A DNA stretch of 64,000 nt from Chitinophaga eiseniae. GTDB lineage: Bacteria; Bacteroidota; Bacteroidia; Chitinophagales; Chitinophagaceae. A program made the position numbers and the translations under genes. Position 1 is the first letter of the stretch, and every line of letters begins with the position of its first letter. Shown piece by piece: positions 1 through 8,085 of this stretch. A model generated the notes under the pieces. It did not search any database and was not told the origin of the DNA. It worked only from the letters and a program-made list of their open reading frames with translations. The DNA lies in the NCBI RefSeq assembly GCF_012641265.1, contig NZ_JABAHZ010000002.1, positions 434,001 through 498,000 on the forward strand, in the 5' to 3' direction.

Positions 1-1
1 G

Positions 2-124
2 AGCAACTATTTTAAAGTGAATAGCTTCCGGAAAATCACGTCAGACCTGTCTGACCATTATCCTGTAATTGCCAATATGAGCTTAATAGGCAGCGGTAAA
101 ACGGAAGTCCAGGTAAATAAATAA
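2..124 (+). CDS. C-terminal end of an endonuclease/exonuclease/phosphatase family protein (partial)
   Basis: The window opens inside a plus-strand gene; the frame gives 40 residues before TAA at 122-124. The tail contains SDLSDHYPV, the conserved Ser-Asp-His-x-Pro-Val signature that closes the catalytic core of the endonuclease/exonuclease/phosphatase superfamily (metal-dependent phosphodiesterases such as DNase I-like nucleases and sphingomyelinases). The Asp-His of that motif supplies the general-base pair in family members. The substrate cannot be told from this fragment. A separate promoter follows, so it is probably not co-transcribed with cysS. Confidence 0.7.
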   Translation, partial: SNYFKVNSFRKITSDLSDHYPVIANMSLIGSGKTEVQVNK

Positions 125-208
125 TCGAACACATTATGAAAATGAATTATATTTTTATGGCTAACCGATGTTGTTGCCCGAGTTTTATTATACCCGGAAA
201 ACAATTTT

Positions 209-216
209 TATCTTTG
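209..216 (+). promoter_or_regulatory. Bacteroidota -7 promoter element before cysS
   Basis: TATCTTTG matches the Bacteroidota -7 consensus TAnnTTTG exactly. It lies 66 nt before the cysS start, giving an estimated leader of about 60 nt. No good TTTG -33 box is visible at the expected distance; the nearest is a TTTT stretch about 21 nt upstream. Confidence 0.45.
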
Positions 217-282
217 CCATCCATCAATAAAAAATAAGATGTCAGCCTGTTTAAGCCCGTTGACATCTGTCATTTACAGCAT

Positions 283-1782
283 ATGTCAGAACTAAGGATA
301 TATAATTCATTACACCGTCAAAAAGAAGTATTTACATCATTAACACCCGGTCACGTAGGCATGTATGTATGCGGACCTACCGTATCCGGTGAATCGCACC
401 TGGGCCATGCCCGCCCCTATATTACCTTCGATGTGGTATATCGCTATTTACAGCACCTGGGCTACAAAGTGCGTTATGTACGTAACATTACCGACGCCGG
501 CCACTTTGAAGAAGAAGGCCGTGCCGCAGAAGATAAAATCTCCAAATTTGCCACACTGGAAAAGCTGGAGCCCATGGAACTGGTACAGAAATATACCAAC
601 CTGTTTCACTGGGCCATGCTGCAATTCGGCAACCTGGAACCCAGCATAGAACCTACTGCTACCGGTCATATCATTGAGCAGATCGAAATGATTAAAACGA
701 TCATGGAAAAAGGCTATGCTTATGAAGTAGATGGCAGCGTATATTTCGATGTAAAAAAATATGCCGCCAGTTATGACTATGGCATCCTGAGCGGACGTAT
801 ACTCGAAGACATGCTGGAAACCACCAGGGAACTGGAAGGCCAGGACGACAAGCAAAACAAAGCCGATTTCGCTTTATGGAAAAAGGCGCCGCCAGAACAT
901 ATTATGCGCTGGCCAAGCCCGTGGGGCGAGGGTTTCCCCGGATGGCACATTGAGTGCTCTGCCATGAGTTCCAAATACCTGGGTAACCAGTTCGATATCC
1001 ACGGCGGCGGTATGGACCTTCAGTTTCCACACCATGAATGCGAGATTGCACAAAGCGAAATTGCGCATGGCGATATGATGGCCCGTTACTGGATGCACAA
1101 TAACATGATTACCATCAATGGTCGTAAAATGGGAAAGGCTTATGGCAATACCATTAAGCTTACGGAGATGTTTACCGGCGATAATCCTCAGTTGGAGAAG
1201 GCATATAGCCCCATGACCATCCGTTTCTTTGTGTTGCAAACGCATTACCGCAGCACACTGGATTTTTCCAATGAAGCCCTGCAGGGCGCCGAAAAAGGAT
1301 TACAACGCTTATGGGCAGCCTATGAAACCTTACAGAAGCTTTCCTACAACGCAGCAGCAGGCCAACCGCTCAACGAAGAACTGGACAAACAGGTACGCCA
1401 ATGGTGCCTGGAGTGCGCCGAATTCATGAACGATGACTTCAATACGGCAAAAGTATTGGCGAACCTGTTTGAAACAACTTCAATAGTGAACTCCCTGAAA
1501 GGCGGACAGATAAAAATGCACGAAATCAGCGAAACAACTTTCCACCTGTTGCAGGAAACCTGGAAAACTTACCTGGTAGATATCCTGGGTATACGCCAGG
1601 AAACAATTACAGGAGAAGACAATAAACTGGATGGGGTATTACAGATGCTGATCGAGATGCGTAAAGAAGCCAAGAGCCGCAAGGACTACGCTACTTCCGA
1701 CAAAATCCGGAATGAACTGCTGGCTATCGGCGTACAGTTGAAAGATGAGAAAGACGGTACCGTTTCCTACAGTCTTCAATAA
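283..1782 (+). CDS. cysS: cysteinyl-tRNA synthetase
   Basis: Class I aminoacyl-tRNA synthetase that charges tRNA-Cys in the cytoplasm; 499 residues, normal length. Cys30 precedes the HIGH-type motif HLGH (residues 39-42). Further zinc-ligand candidates are the Cys near residue 224 (in IECSAM) and the His-His-Glu-Cys cluster near residue 250. The KMSKS loop reads KMGKA near residues 281-285, a mild variant. The C-terminal part has the usual helical DALR-like region ending in charged helices ([12 protein letters not shown]). The ATG start gives the canonical N-terminus. The next gene begins 22 nt downstream, so the two are probably co-transcribed. Confidence 0.96.
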   Translation: MSELRIYNSLHRQKEVFTSLTPGHVGMYVCGPTVSGESHLGHARPYITFDVVYRYLQHLGYKVRYVRNITDAGHFEEEGRAAEDKISKFATLEKLEPMELVQKYTNLFHWAMLQFGNLEPSIEPTATGHIIEQIEMIKTIMEKGYAYEVDGSVYFDVKKYAASYDYGILSGRILEDMLETTRELEGQDDKQNKADFALWKKAPPEHIMRWPSPWGEGFPGWHIECSAMSSKYLGNQFDIHGGGMDLQFPHHECEIAQSEIAHGDMMARYWMHNNMITINGRKMGKAYGNTIKLTEMFTGDNPQLEKAYSPMTIRFFVLQTHYRSTLDFSNEALQGAEKGLQRLWAAYETLQKLSYNAAAGQPLNEELDKQVRQWCLECAEFMNDDFNTAKVLANLFETTSIVNSLKGGQIKMHEISETTFHLLQETWKTYLVDILGIRQETITGEDNKLDGVLQMLIEMRKEAKSRKDYATSDKIRNELLAIGVQLKDEKDGTVSYSLQ

Positions 1783-1804
1783 TATTAAAAATACACCTGA
1801 AATA

Positions 1805-2797
1805 ATGCGTAAAGCTCTTATTGCACTGACAGCGCTGGCCATAACGGCCGGCGCTTGCCAGCAGAATAGCCAGACTACCGATAACAACAACGACAGCACC
1901 GGCACCAGCAAAGTAGCCAAAATAGATGTGCCGGTACCCGTTTTCCAGGCCGATTCTGCCTATGCTTATACTGCCAAACAGGTAAGCTTCGGACCAAGAA
2001 TCCCCAATACACCGGCACAGGAAAAATGTGCCAGTTGGCTGATCAGCAGCTTACGCCCCTGGGCAGATACCGTATACGTACAGCGCACCACGGTTATTGG
2101 TCCCAAAAAGGAAAAACTACCCTGTATTAATATCATTGCCAGCTTCAATCCTGCTGCCAAACAACGCATCCTGTTGCTGGCGCACTGGGATACCCGTCCC
2201 TGGGCTGATGAAGATGCTTTCGATAAAACCAAAAAGCTGGATGGCGCAGATGATGGCGCCAGCGGCGTTGCTGTTTTGATGGAAGTAGCCCGGCAAATGC
2301 GGCAGCAGAAACCAGAAGCCGGCGTAGACATCCTGCTGGTAGACGTGGAAGATTATGGCGCGAAGAGCGATGAAAATTCGTTTTGCCTCGGTACCCAATA
2401 TTGGGCGCATAACCCGCACATACCTGGCTACAAGGCTAACTATGGCATTTTACTTGACATGGTGGGCGGTCGCAATTCGCAGTTCTATATGGAGGGCTCT
2501 TCCAAACAATATGCCCCCGCGCAAATGAAAATGTTCTGGGATGTAGCTAACAAACTGGGCTACTCTGATTTGTTCCGCTACGAAAATAACGGGGCCTATA
2601 TTACCGACGATCACATCGCGGTTAATACGATTGCCAACATTCCCACATTCGATATCATTGCATTACAGGCCAATAACGACTTCGCGCCACACTGGCACAC
2701 CCAGAATGATAATATAGATGTGATAGACCGCAAAACACTGAAAGCAGTAGGTCAAACGCTGCTGCAGGTAATCTATACACAGCCTTTCAGTTATTGA
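1805..2797 (+). CDS. M28 family peptidase / glutaminyl-peptide cyclotransferase-like lipoprotein
   Basis: Zinc-dependent alpha/beta enzyme of peptidase family M28, the branch that includes glutaminyl cyclases. Candidate metal ligands appear in order: AHWDTRP (about residue 125), DDGASG (148), DVEDYG (179), LLDMVG (215) and HWHTQND (296). The frame stays open upstream to 1745 inside cysS, but the ATG at 1805 gives a lipoprotein-type leader, MRKALIALTALAITAGAC, so that start is preferred. The lipobox is weak (no Leu at -3). Probably anchored in the periplasm. Whether it cyclises N-terminal Gln or acts as an aminopeptidase cannot be decided here. Confidence 0.85.
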   Translation: MRKALIALTALAITAGACQQNSQTTDNNNDSTGTSKVAKIDVPVPVFQADSAYAYTAKQVSFGPRIPNTPAQEKCASWLISSLRPWADTVYVQRTTVIGPKKEKLPCINIIASFNPAAKQRILLLAHWDTRPWADEDAFDKTKKLDGADDGASGVAVLMEVARQMRQQKPEAGVDILLVDVEDYGAKSDENSFCLGTQYWAHNPHIPGYKANYGILLDMVGGRNSQFYMEGSSKQYAPAQMKMFWDVANKLGYSDLFRYENNGAYITDDHIAVNTIANIPTFDIIALQANNDFAPHWHTQNDNIDVIDRKTLKAVGQTLLQVIYTQPFSY

Positions 2798-2821
2798 TAA
2801 CCCGGCCTATACGCCGGAGTA

Positions 2822-3499
2822 GTGGATGATAGGACGTATCAACTAAAACACTGTTTTATGCCCAGGTCAAACGGCACCCCGGCAGCCGAGCCGGTTCATT
2901 ACCAGGTACATCTCAGCAAGGATAAGAAGCTGCAAAAGATTATTACCGGTCCTTTGTCAACCTTACCTATACGAAAAAACATTGCGCTTAAACTGATTGG
3001 CTCTATTATGAGCCAGCAGCTATCTACCAAAGTAGCAGATGTAATTTACGCCCGCTTTTTAAATCTCTATGCAGGCGAAGAACCCACTGCGCAGCAAATC
3101 CTCGACACGCCGGCGCTTACGCTCCGTGGTATAGGGTTATCCAATGCTAAAGTAACCTATGTACATAATGTAGCCGCCTTTGTGATCGCTGAAAAATTAA
3201 CGGATGCAAAGCTCCGGAAAATGAGCGATGAGGAAGCGATCACGTATCTTACCCAAATCAAAGGAGTAGGCCGCTGGACAGTAGAAATGCTGCTCATGTT
3301 TTTCCTGGGCAGGGACGATATATTTTCCCTGGACGACTGGGGGCTGCAACAGGCCATGATAAAACTTTACAAACTGGACCGGGACGATAAAAAAGCCTTC
3401 CGCGATCAACTGCGCCGGATATCGGCGAAATGGTCGCCCTACCGCACTCATGCCTGTCGCTACCTGTGGGCCTGGAAAGATAATACCCCGGATAAATAA
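2822..3499 (+). CDS. DNA-3-methyladenine glycosylase II (AlkA-type, HhH-GPD)
   Basis: Base-excision repair glycosylase that removes alkylated purines. The helix-hairpin-helix with GVGRWTVEMLL lies at about residues 148-158, and the HhH-GPD catalytic Asp follows in FSLDDWG (about 169-174). There is no C-terminal iron-sulfur Cys cluster, as expected for AlkA rather than Nth/MutY. The GTG start at 2822 is the longest choice; the ATG at 2858 is an equally plausible start and would give 213 residues. It begins 24 nt after the M28 gene, so it may be the last gene of the cysS operon. Confidence 0.88.
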   Translation: MDDRTYQLKHCFMPRSNGTPAAEPVHYQVHLSKDKKLQKIITGPLSTLPIRKNIALKLIGSIMSQQLSTKVADVIYARFLNLYAGEEPTAQQILDTPALTLRGIGLSNAKVTYVHNVAAFVIAEKLTDAKLRKMSDEEAITYLTQIKGVGRWTVEMLLMFFLGRDDIFSLDDWGLQQAMIKLYKLDRDDKKAFRDQLRRISAKWSPYRTHACRYLWAWKDNTPDK

Positions 3500-3655
3500 C
3501 ATCACATATACATTGCGTAGCACGTTGGTATCTTTATGCCATGAACGTACCGGAACACCATCAGTTGCGGCTACTGGCCATAGTTTGCAATTGAAAAATT
3601 GAAAAGAACCGACCCTGTTTTGTTGATTTAACCACCCTAAAAGAATGCATCTGCT

Positions 3656-4558
3656 ATGAAAAACCTTATTTTATTAATCGGAAACGACATTAACAACATC
3701 TCCCGGGGACAAAGCTGGAAAGACTTGTTGGGAGATATCATCTCCTTCTGCCATGCCAATGATACCGTAGTACTGGATGAGAAAAAACCTTTTCCCCTGC
3801 TCTATGAGGAAATTTTCCTGACAGCCAGCAAAAACCACCGGATACGGGAAAAAGACCTGAAATCCTTTATCGCCATTAAGGCAGCGGAAATCAAGGGCAA
3901 CGGCATCCATAGCGCCATCCGGGCACTCAAGCCAGCACATATCCTCACCACCAACTATGAATTTACACTGGAAGGAATTACGCCATTGGAGAATACCAGT
4001 ATTATCAACGAAAAGTTTTACAGCATTTTCAGGAAATACAGTGTCAACGACATCAATTACTGGCATATACATGGCGACTGCCTGAATCCTATGAGCATTA
4101 ACCTGGGCTTTGAGCACTATGGCGGCCAGTTACAGCTGATGCGTAATTATGTAGTCAGCGGTACCGTATATACGTCTAAAGAAGTCCCAAAACCTTCTTT
4201 ACTCAAACGTATCCACACCAGGCAGGTATATTTCCATTCCTGGATAGACCTGTTCTTTACGGAAGATATTCACATCTTCGGCTTATCGCTCGATTTTGTG
4301 GAAACAGACCTCTGGTGGCTGCTTACTTACCGGGCCAGGCAGAAATTCCATCACAAGAATGTACCGGTACCTAATAAAATTTATTACTATATCCCGAACG
4401 ATTATGTGCCATCTTCAAAATATAAACTGGACCTGTTGAAAGCAAATGATGTCACCGTTATCAGCCTACCGTCGCCTGATAAGGTGACCTATTATGAATC
4501 TATCATACAATTACTGGGAGCGCCCAGTCAAATAGCCTACCATGGCTCACTTAGCTAA
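3656..4558 (+). CDS. SIR2-like domain protein, single domain
   Basis: A 300-residue soluble protein that reads as a SIR2_2-type NAD-binding domain. It has a degenerate glycine loop near the N-terminus (LIGNDINN followed by SWKDLL), a TTNYE motif near residue 98 (equivalent to the TTNYD whose Asn is catalytic), a HIHGD segment near 138 (conserved His), and FGLSLDF near 207. In bacterial immunity, SIR2 domains of this family cleave NAD+ (ThsA, SIR2-APAZ, DSR proteins). Here there is no second effector or sensor domain and no obvious partner gene. The first loop lacks the usual GAG(A/F)S. NADase or defence function is inference only. Confidence 0.75.
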   Translation: MKNLILLIGNDINNISRGQSWKDLLGDIISFCHANDTVVLDEKKPFPLLYEEIFLTASKNHRIREKDLKSFIAIKAAEIKGNGIHSAIRALKPAHILTTNYEFTLEGITPLENTSIINEKFYSIFRKYSVNDINYWHIHGDCLNPMSINLGFEHYGGQLQLMRNYVVSGTVYTSKEVPKPSLLKRIHTRQVYFHSWIDLFFTEDIHIFGLSLDFVETDLWWLLTYRARQKFHHKNVPVPNKIYYYIPNDYVPSSKYKLDLLKANDVTVISLPSPDKVTYYESIIQLLGAPSQIAYHGSLS

Positions 4559-4613
4559 TAAGAGGTAGCTAACAGCCAGACTGGCAGCGTTTTTGCAAAA
4601 TATAGCGTAATCT

Positions 4614-4646
4614 AACAAAAGGTAAAACCTCATGGCTCCTTTTGTT
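4614..4646 (+). terminator. weak hairpin after the SIR2-like gene
   Basis: AACAAAAGG pairs with CCTTTTGTT across a 15-nt loop, 55 nt after the SIR2-gene stop. No clean T-run follows, so terminator activity is uncertain; it could instead lie in the leader of the next gene. Confidence 0.35.
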
Positions 4647-4670
4647 GTTAATTATTAAAATCTATATTTT

Positions 4671-6107
4671 ATGCTATTTGAACTAGCGATTACGTTCGCC
4701 ACTACTATTCTGGCCCCGGTACAGCAAAAACAGCCCAGCACCAAAACACAGATTATTTATGTAAAAGAATCTAAAGAACCCTGTACTGGCGTAGCTCCTA
4801 TGGAATGCCTGCAGGTAAAGGAATCCGCCAACGCAGATTGGTCCAACTTTTATACGAATATTAACGGATTTAAATATACGCCGGGCTACCGTTACAAATT
4901 GAGAGTAAGCGTTACTCCCGTAAAAAATCCACCGGCAGACGCTCCCAATGTAAAATACACATTGGTGAAAGTGCTGGAGAAAAAAAGAGTACGTGTTACC
5001 GCTGCCAACAGCCAGTGGACAAGCATTGCCGGCAAAAAATGGATACTCTCAAAGATGGATAATGCCGACCAGCCGGATGAGGCGATCTGGGTGGAATTTG
5101 ATACGGATAAGAAACGTATCCATGGAAGAAGTGGCTGCAACGGCCTGATGGGAGGCTTCTCTACCTCCGGCAACAGCATCACTTTCTCCAGGGTAGCAGG
5201 TACCCTGATGGCTTGTGAGGCAAGCCTGATGCGCCGGGAAGGTTCCTTCCTCCAACAATTTGGTGATCACACATTCAAATACCAGGTAGTTGGCCAGCAA
5301 GTGAGCCTGTTGGAAGATGGTAAACCTGTACTGCAATTCAAATTGCAGGATAAAGACGCCAGACAGGATCAGGGTGGCAATGGCGACACGGACTGGTCCA
5401 GTATCAGCGGCAAAAAGTGGGTAATGACGCGTTTAAACGAAGCCAGTATCAGTAATTCCGGCGTATGGCTGGAATTTGATCCCGCCAAAAACCGCTTCTA
5501 TGGCAAAGGAGGATGTAACAACATTTCCGGTGGCTATTCCACCGCCAACAATGCCGTTACCTTCACACAGGCGGTAAGCACTTTTATGGCCTGCCCCGAT
5601 GCCGGTGTAATGAGCCGGGAAGCAGACTTCCTGAAAACACTCGGTGGGCATACATTCAAATACACGCTTGCAGATGGTACCATCAGCCTCTTTGAAAACG
5701 ACCACCTCGTGATGCAATTTGCCATGGAAGATAAATCCGCTGCTGCAGCAAATCCCAACCAGTGGACGTTTATCGGTAGTAAAAAATGGAACGTCATCAA
5801 ACTCAATGATGCCACACTGACTGATTCCGGGATATGGATTGAATTTGATACCGAAAAAAAACGCTTTCATGGCAAGGGTGGATGTAACAGTATCTCCGGC
5901 GGCTACAACGCCACTGGCGACCAGATTAAGTTCGCGCAAGCCGTCAGCACCCGCATGGCTTGTCCCGACCCTGCTGTGATGCGCCGGGAAGCAGATTTCC
6001 TGAAATTACTCAGCGAAGCTTCCTATCGCTATGATGTGGCCGATCAAACTTTGAATCTGTATAAAGACGGAAAAATTATACTGATGTTTGGCATGCAGGA
6101 TAAATAG
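4671..6107 (+). CDS. DUF4377 protein with three tandem META (HslJ-like) domains
   Basis: 478 residues. After a short hydrophobic N-terminus (possible weak signal), residues about 25-105 match the DUF4377 pattern (CLQVKES, NFY, GYRY, NPPAD, YTLVKV). Three META repeats follow, starting near residues 115, 241 and 364. Each has the sequence order KKW, W-EFD, G-GCN, GG, F-ML/A-C and a final F-MQDK-like strand. META domains are known from the heat-shock-induced lipoprotein HslJ and other envelope proteins, but their molecular function is unclear. Repeats two and three resemble each other more closely than either resembles the first, consistent with stepwise duplication. A bidirectional terminator follows. 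Confidence 0.85.
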   Translation: MLFELAITFATTILAPVQQKQPSTKTQIIYVKESKEPCTGVAPMECLQVKESANADWSNFYTNINGFKYTPGYRYKLRVSVTPVKNPPADAPNVKYTLVKVLEKKRVRVTAANSQWTSIAGKKWILSKMDNADQPDEAIWVEFDTDKKRIHGRSGCNGLMGGFSTSGNSITFSRVAGTLMACEASLMRREGSFLQQFGDHTFKYQVVGQQVSLLEDGKPVLQFKLQDKDARQDQGGNGDTDWSSISGKKWVMTRLNEASISNSGVWLEFDPAKNRFYGKGGCNNISGGYSTANNAVTFTQAVSTFMACPDAGVMSREADFLKTLGGHTFKYTLADGTISLFENDHLVMQFAMEDKSAAAANPNQWTFIGSKKWNVIKLNDATLTDSGIWIEFDTEKKRFHGKGGCNSISGGYNATGDQIKFAQAVSTRMACPDPAVMRREADFLKLLSEASYRYDVADQTLNLYKDGKIILMFGMQDK

Positions 6108-6126
6108 CTGCCTTCATTAAAATTCA

Positions 6127-6171
6127 AAAGCCTGGCTAACGTATACGGAAATACGATAGTCAGGCTTTTTT
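6127..6171. terminator. bidirectional intrinsic terminator between the META gene and VOC gene
   Basis: AAAAGCCTGGCTA at 6127-6139 pairs with TAGTCAGGCTTTTT at 6158-6171, with one G-T pair, and has an A-run on one side and a T-run on the other. It sits between two convergent genes and can serve both strands. Confidence 0.8.
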
Positions 6172-6182
6172 GTGTCAATATC

Positions 6183-6611
6183 TTACAACGGCAGTATTAC
6201 ATCGCCCTGCTCATTCAATTCCCAGAGAGGATTATGCGCTACCTCCACCAGGTGGCCGTCGGGATCGCGAAAATAGCCACTATAGCCGCCCCAGAATACT
6301 TCCTGTGCCGGCTTCACTATCTGCGCACCGGCGCTGCGAGCCTGCTCTAATACCGCATTTACTTCAGCACGGTCGATGGCATTGTACGATAGTGTAAGTC
6401 CACCGAAGCCGCTGCCCCTGCCAGGAATGCCTATATCTTCTGCCAGACGTTCCCTGGAATAAAGCGCCAGCACCATACCTCCCAATGGGAAGAACGCAAT
6501 TTCCTCTTCACTGGCAGGCGATCTTTTCCACCCGAGGCCCTGTTCATAAAACCGGATAGCGCGTGGAAGGTCCTGCACTCCCAGTGTGATCAAAGTTAAC
6601 TTCTGTCGCAT
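6183..6611 (-). CDS. VOC (glyoxalase/bleomycin-resistance/dioxygenase fold) family protein
   Basis: 142 residues with the beta-alpha-beta-beta-beta repeat pattern of the VOC superfamily: N-terminal LTLITLGVQDLPRAIRFYE, then LGW, a central GGLTLSY strand, and the C-terminal GYSGYFRDPDGHLVEVAHNP signature. The metal-site His/Glu positions (the DGHLVEV stretch) are present at the C-terminal end. VOC proteins cover glyoxalases, dioxygenases and drug-binding resistance proteins, so the substrate is unknown. It follows the AraC-type regulator on the same strand with a 44-nt gap and is probably its co-transcribed partner. Confidence 0.87.
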   Translation of the reverse strand: MRQKLTLITLGVQDLPRAIRFYEQGLGWKRSPASEEEIAFFPLGGMVLALYSRERLAEDIGIPGRGSGFGGLTLSYNAIDRAEVNAVLEQARSAGAQIVKPAQEVFWGGYSGYFRDPDGHLVEVAHNPLWELNEQGDVILPL

Positions 6612-6655
6612 AGCAGCTTTAATTGAATGGTAAATTAAATCCCAGAAGGAAATTA

Positions 6656-7417
6656 TTATCGCCAGCAGCTGGGATTGTCGCCGGCCAATAACTTAAATTC
6701 GCGGGTGAGGTGCGCATGATCATAAAAACCATGGTCCAGTGCCAGCGATAGTAAAGTGGCCGATTTCTCCTTCTTCAATTCACGGTGGACACTCACAAAC
6801 CGTACAATCCGTGAAAATGTTTTAGGAGATACGCCTACTATCCGTAAAAAATTCCTTTCAAAAGTACGGGAACTCATAAACGCTTTATCTGCCAGCACTG
6901 CAGGCGCTACATTCCCATTCGATTGACGGATCAGGTGAATGCTTTCCAGGATTGTATTCGCAACAATATTATTTGCAGGCAGCCGCTGCAATAGAAAATT
7001 CTCCAGGCAGTTAACCTTTTCTGAAATTGACGATGCTTTTTCTAACAAGGGCACCAACCGGGTATGCCAGTCGCGGGTAATATCGCTGAGCAGGAGATGT
7101 TCGTCGGTGGCCAGTTGTAAAGGCAATTCCGTAAAAGCATGAAGACCTCCTGGCTTAAAACGGATTCCTAACATTCCGGTATTACCTTGCCTGACAATAT
7201 CACGAAAAGCGGTCATCGTACCTACTACGAATGCCGTATTGGGCGCGATCCATATAGCATTGTTGCCCACAGTAACCGGTTGGTCACTGATATTAAAAAT
7301 GATATCAGCACAGGTATCCGGCAAAATCCGCTGCTGCGAAAATTGCGTAGCCATGCTTACCCAGTATGCATCTACATAAGCAGCCAATAAAGGATGTGGC
7401 TGGAAAGTGCTGTACAT
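6656..7417 (-). CDS. AraC family transcriptional regulator
   Basis: The N-terminal half (FQPHPLLAAYVDAYWVS, GIRFKPGG) is the cupin-like sensor found in DUF6597-type AraC regulators. The C-terminal 90 residues carry the double helix-turn-helix (LADKAFMSSRTFERNF, GVSPKTFSRIVRF, LALDHGFYDHAHLTREFK). The frame could open at 7444, but the ATG at 7417 gives the usual MYSTFQPHP N-terminus and leaves clearance from the terminator at 7447-7495. It likely controls the VOC gene downstream, itself, or both; the effector is unknown. Confidence 0.86.
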   Translation of the reverse strand: MYSTFQPHPLLAAYVDAYWVSMATQFSQQRILPDTCADIIFNISDQPVTVGNNAIWIAPNTAFVVGTMTAFRDIVRQGNTGMLGIRFKPGGLHAFTELPLQLATDEHLLLSDITRDWHTRLVPLLEKASSISEKVNCLENFLLQRLPANNIVANTILESIHLIRQSNGNVAPAVLADKAFMSSRTFERNFLRIVGVSPKTFSRIVRFVSVHRELKKEKSATLLSLALDHGFYDHAHLTREFKLLAGDNPSCWR

Positions 7418-7446
7418 ACTGCAAGTGTAGCAAAAAAAAAGCATTT

Positions 7447-7495
7447 AAAAGGCAATGGGTAGATGGCCTGAAAAGGCCTCTACCCATTGCCTTTT
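7447..7495 (-). terminator. strong intrinsic terminator after the TIG lipoprotein gene
   Basis: AAAAGGCAATGGGTAGATGGCC pairs with AAGGCCTCTACCCATTGCC and a following TTTT, forming a roughly 20-bp stem with a short loop. It separates the TIG lipoprotein gene from the AraC gene on the minus strand. Both flanks carry A/T runs. Confidence 0.8.
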
Positions 7496-7508
7496 AATTT
7501 AATTGTTT

Positions 7509-7853
7509 TTAAAATTTAGACGCTACCAGTTTGGCATGATAGGCAAACAGCATCGCGTTGGATACATTATCTCCAACCGTTACCATTACAGGCACCGTTG
7601 CAGCAGATTGTACAGGCACCTGTACCACCAGGCTATTGGTATTGGCACTCAGCACCTTCGCGGTTACATTGCCAAAAACCACCTTATTCTGGTTCCTGTT
7701 TTCACTAAAACCATGTCCTTTGATAATCAGGAAATTACCTGCTTGTCCTTCTACGGTAACTACTTCTTTTGTGTTTTCTTTGGGATTGAGGTTACAAGCC
7801 ACCATAGCTACTATGAGCAGCAGGGCTACCACAAACATTTTACAATGTGTCAT
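7509..7853 (-). CDS. small IPT/TIG-domain lipoprotein
   Basis: 114 residues. The leader MTHCKMFVVALLLIVAMVAC ends in a lipobox-like MVAC, so it is probably lipidated and exported. The remaining 95 residues read as a single immunoglobulin-like IPT/TIG domain: GNFLIIKGHGFS, NKVVFGNV, AKVLSANTNSLVVQVP, VPVMVTVGDNVSNAM. In Bacteroidota such domains occur in surface glycan-binding proteins (SusE/F-like) and receptors, usually beside other domains; here it is alone. An alternative ATG at 7838 would lack the positively charged n-region, so 7853 is preferred. Confidence 0.75.
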   Translation of the reverse strand: MTHCKMFVVALLLIVAMVACNLNPKENTKEVVTVEGQAGNFLIIKGHGFSENRNQNKVVFGNVTAKVLSANTNSLVVQVPVQSAATVPVMVTVGDNVSNAMLFAYHAKLVASKF

Positions 7854-7975
7854 CTTATTACTTTCTTTTTTGGGGGGTCGGTCACAAACCCTTTTTACAA
7901 ATAATTCACCGGGGTTAACACTATTGCGATTGCAACTCGGATAGCAACAGCATATATTCGGTATTCAAACGGATG

Positions 7976-7983
7976 CAAATTTA
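7976..7983 (-). promoter_or_regulatory. Bacteroidota -7 promoter element before the TIG lipoprotein gene
   Basis: On the minus strand the site reads TAAATTTG, an exact match to TAnnTTTG. It would give a leader of about 115 nt. No -33 TTTG box is evident, so the call rests on the -7 half only. Confidence 0.35.
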
Positions 7984-8085
7984 CAACCTATTTTTTAAAT
8001 AAACATCGATATAAGAAAATATCTTACAAAATAGGTGTTACTACGTATACGGTTATATGAAAACTGAGTGCGCTATTATTTCAGT

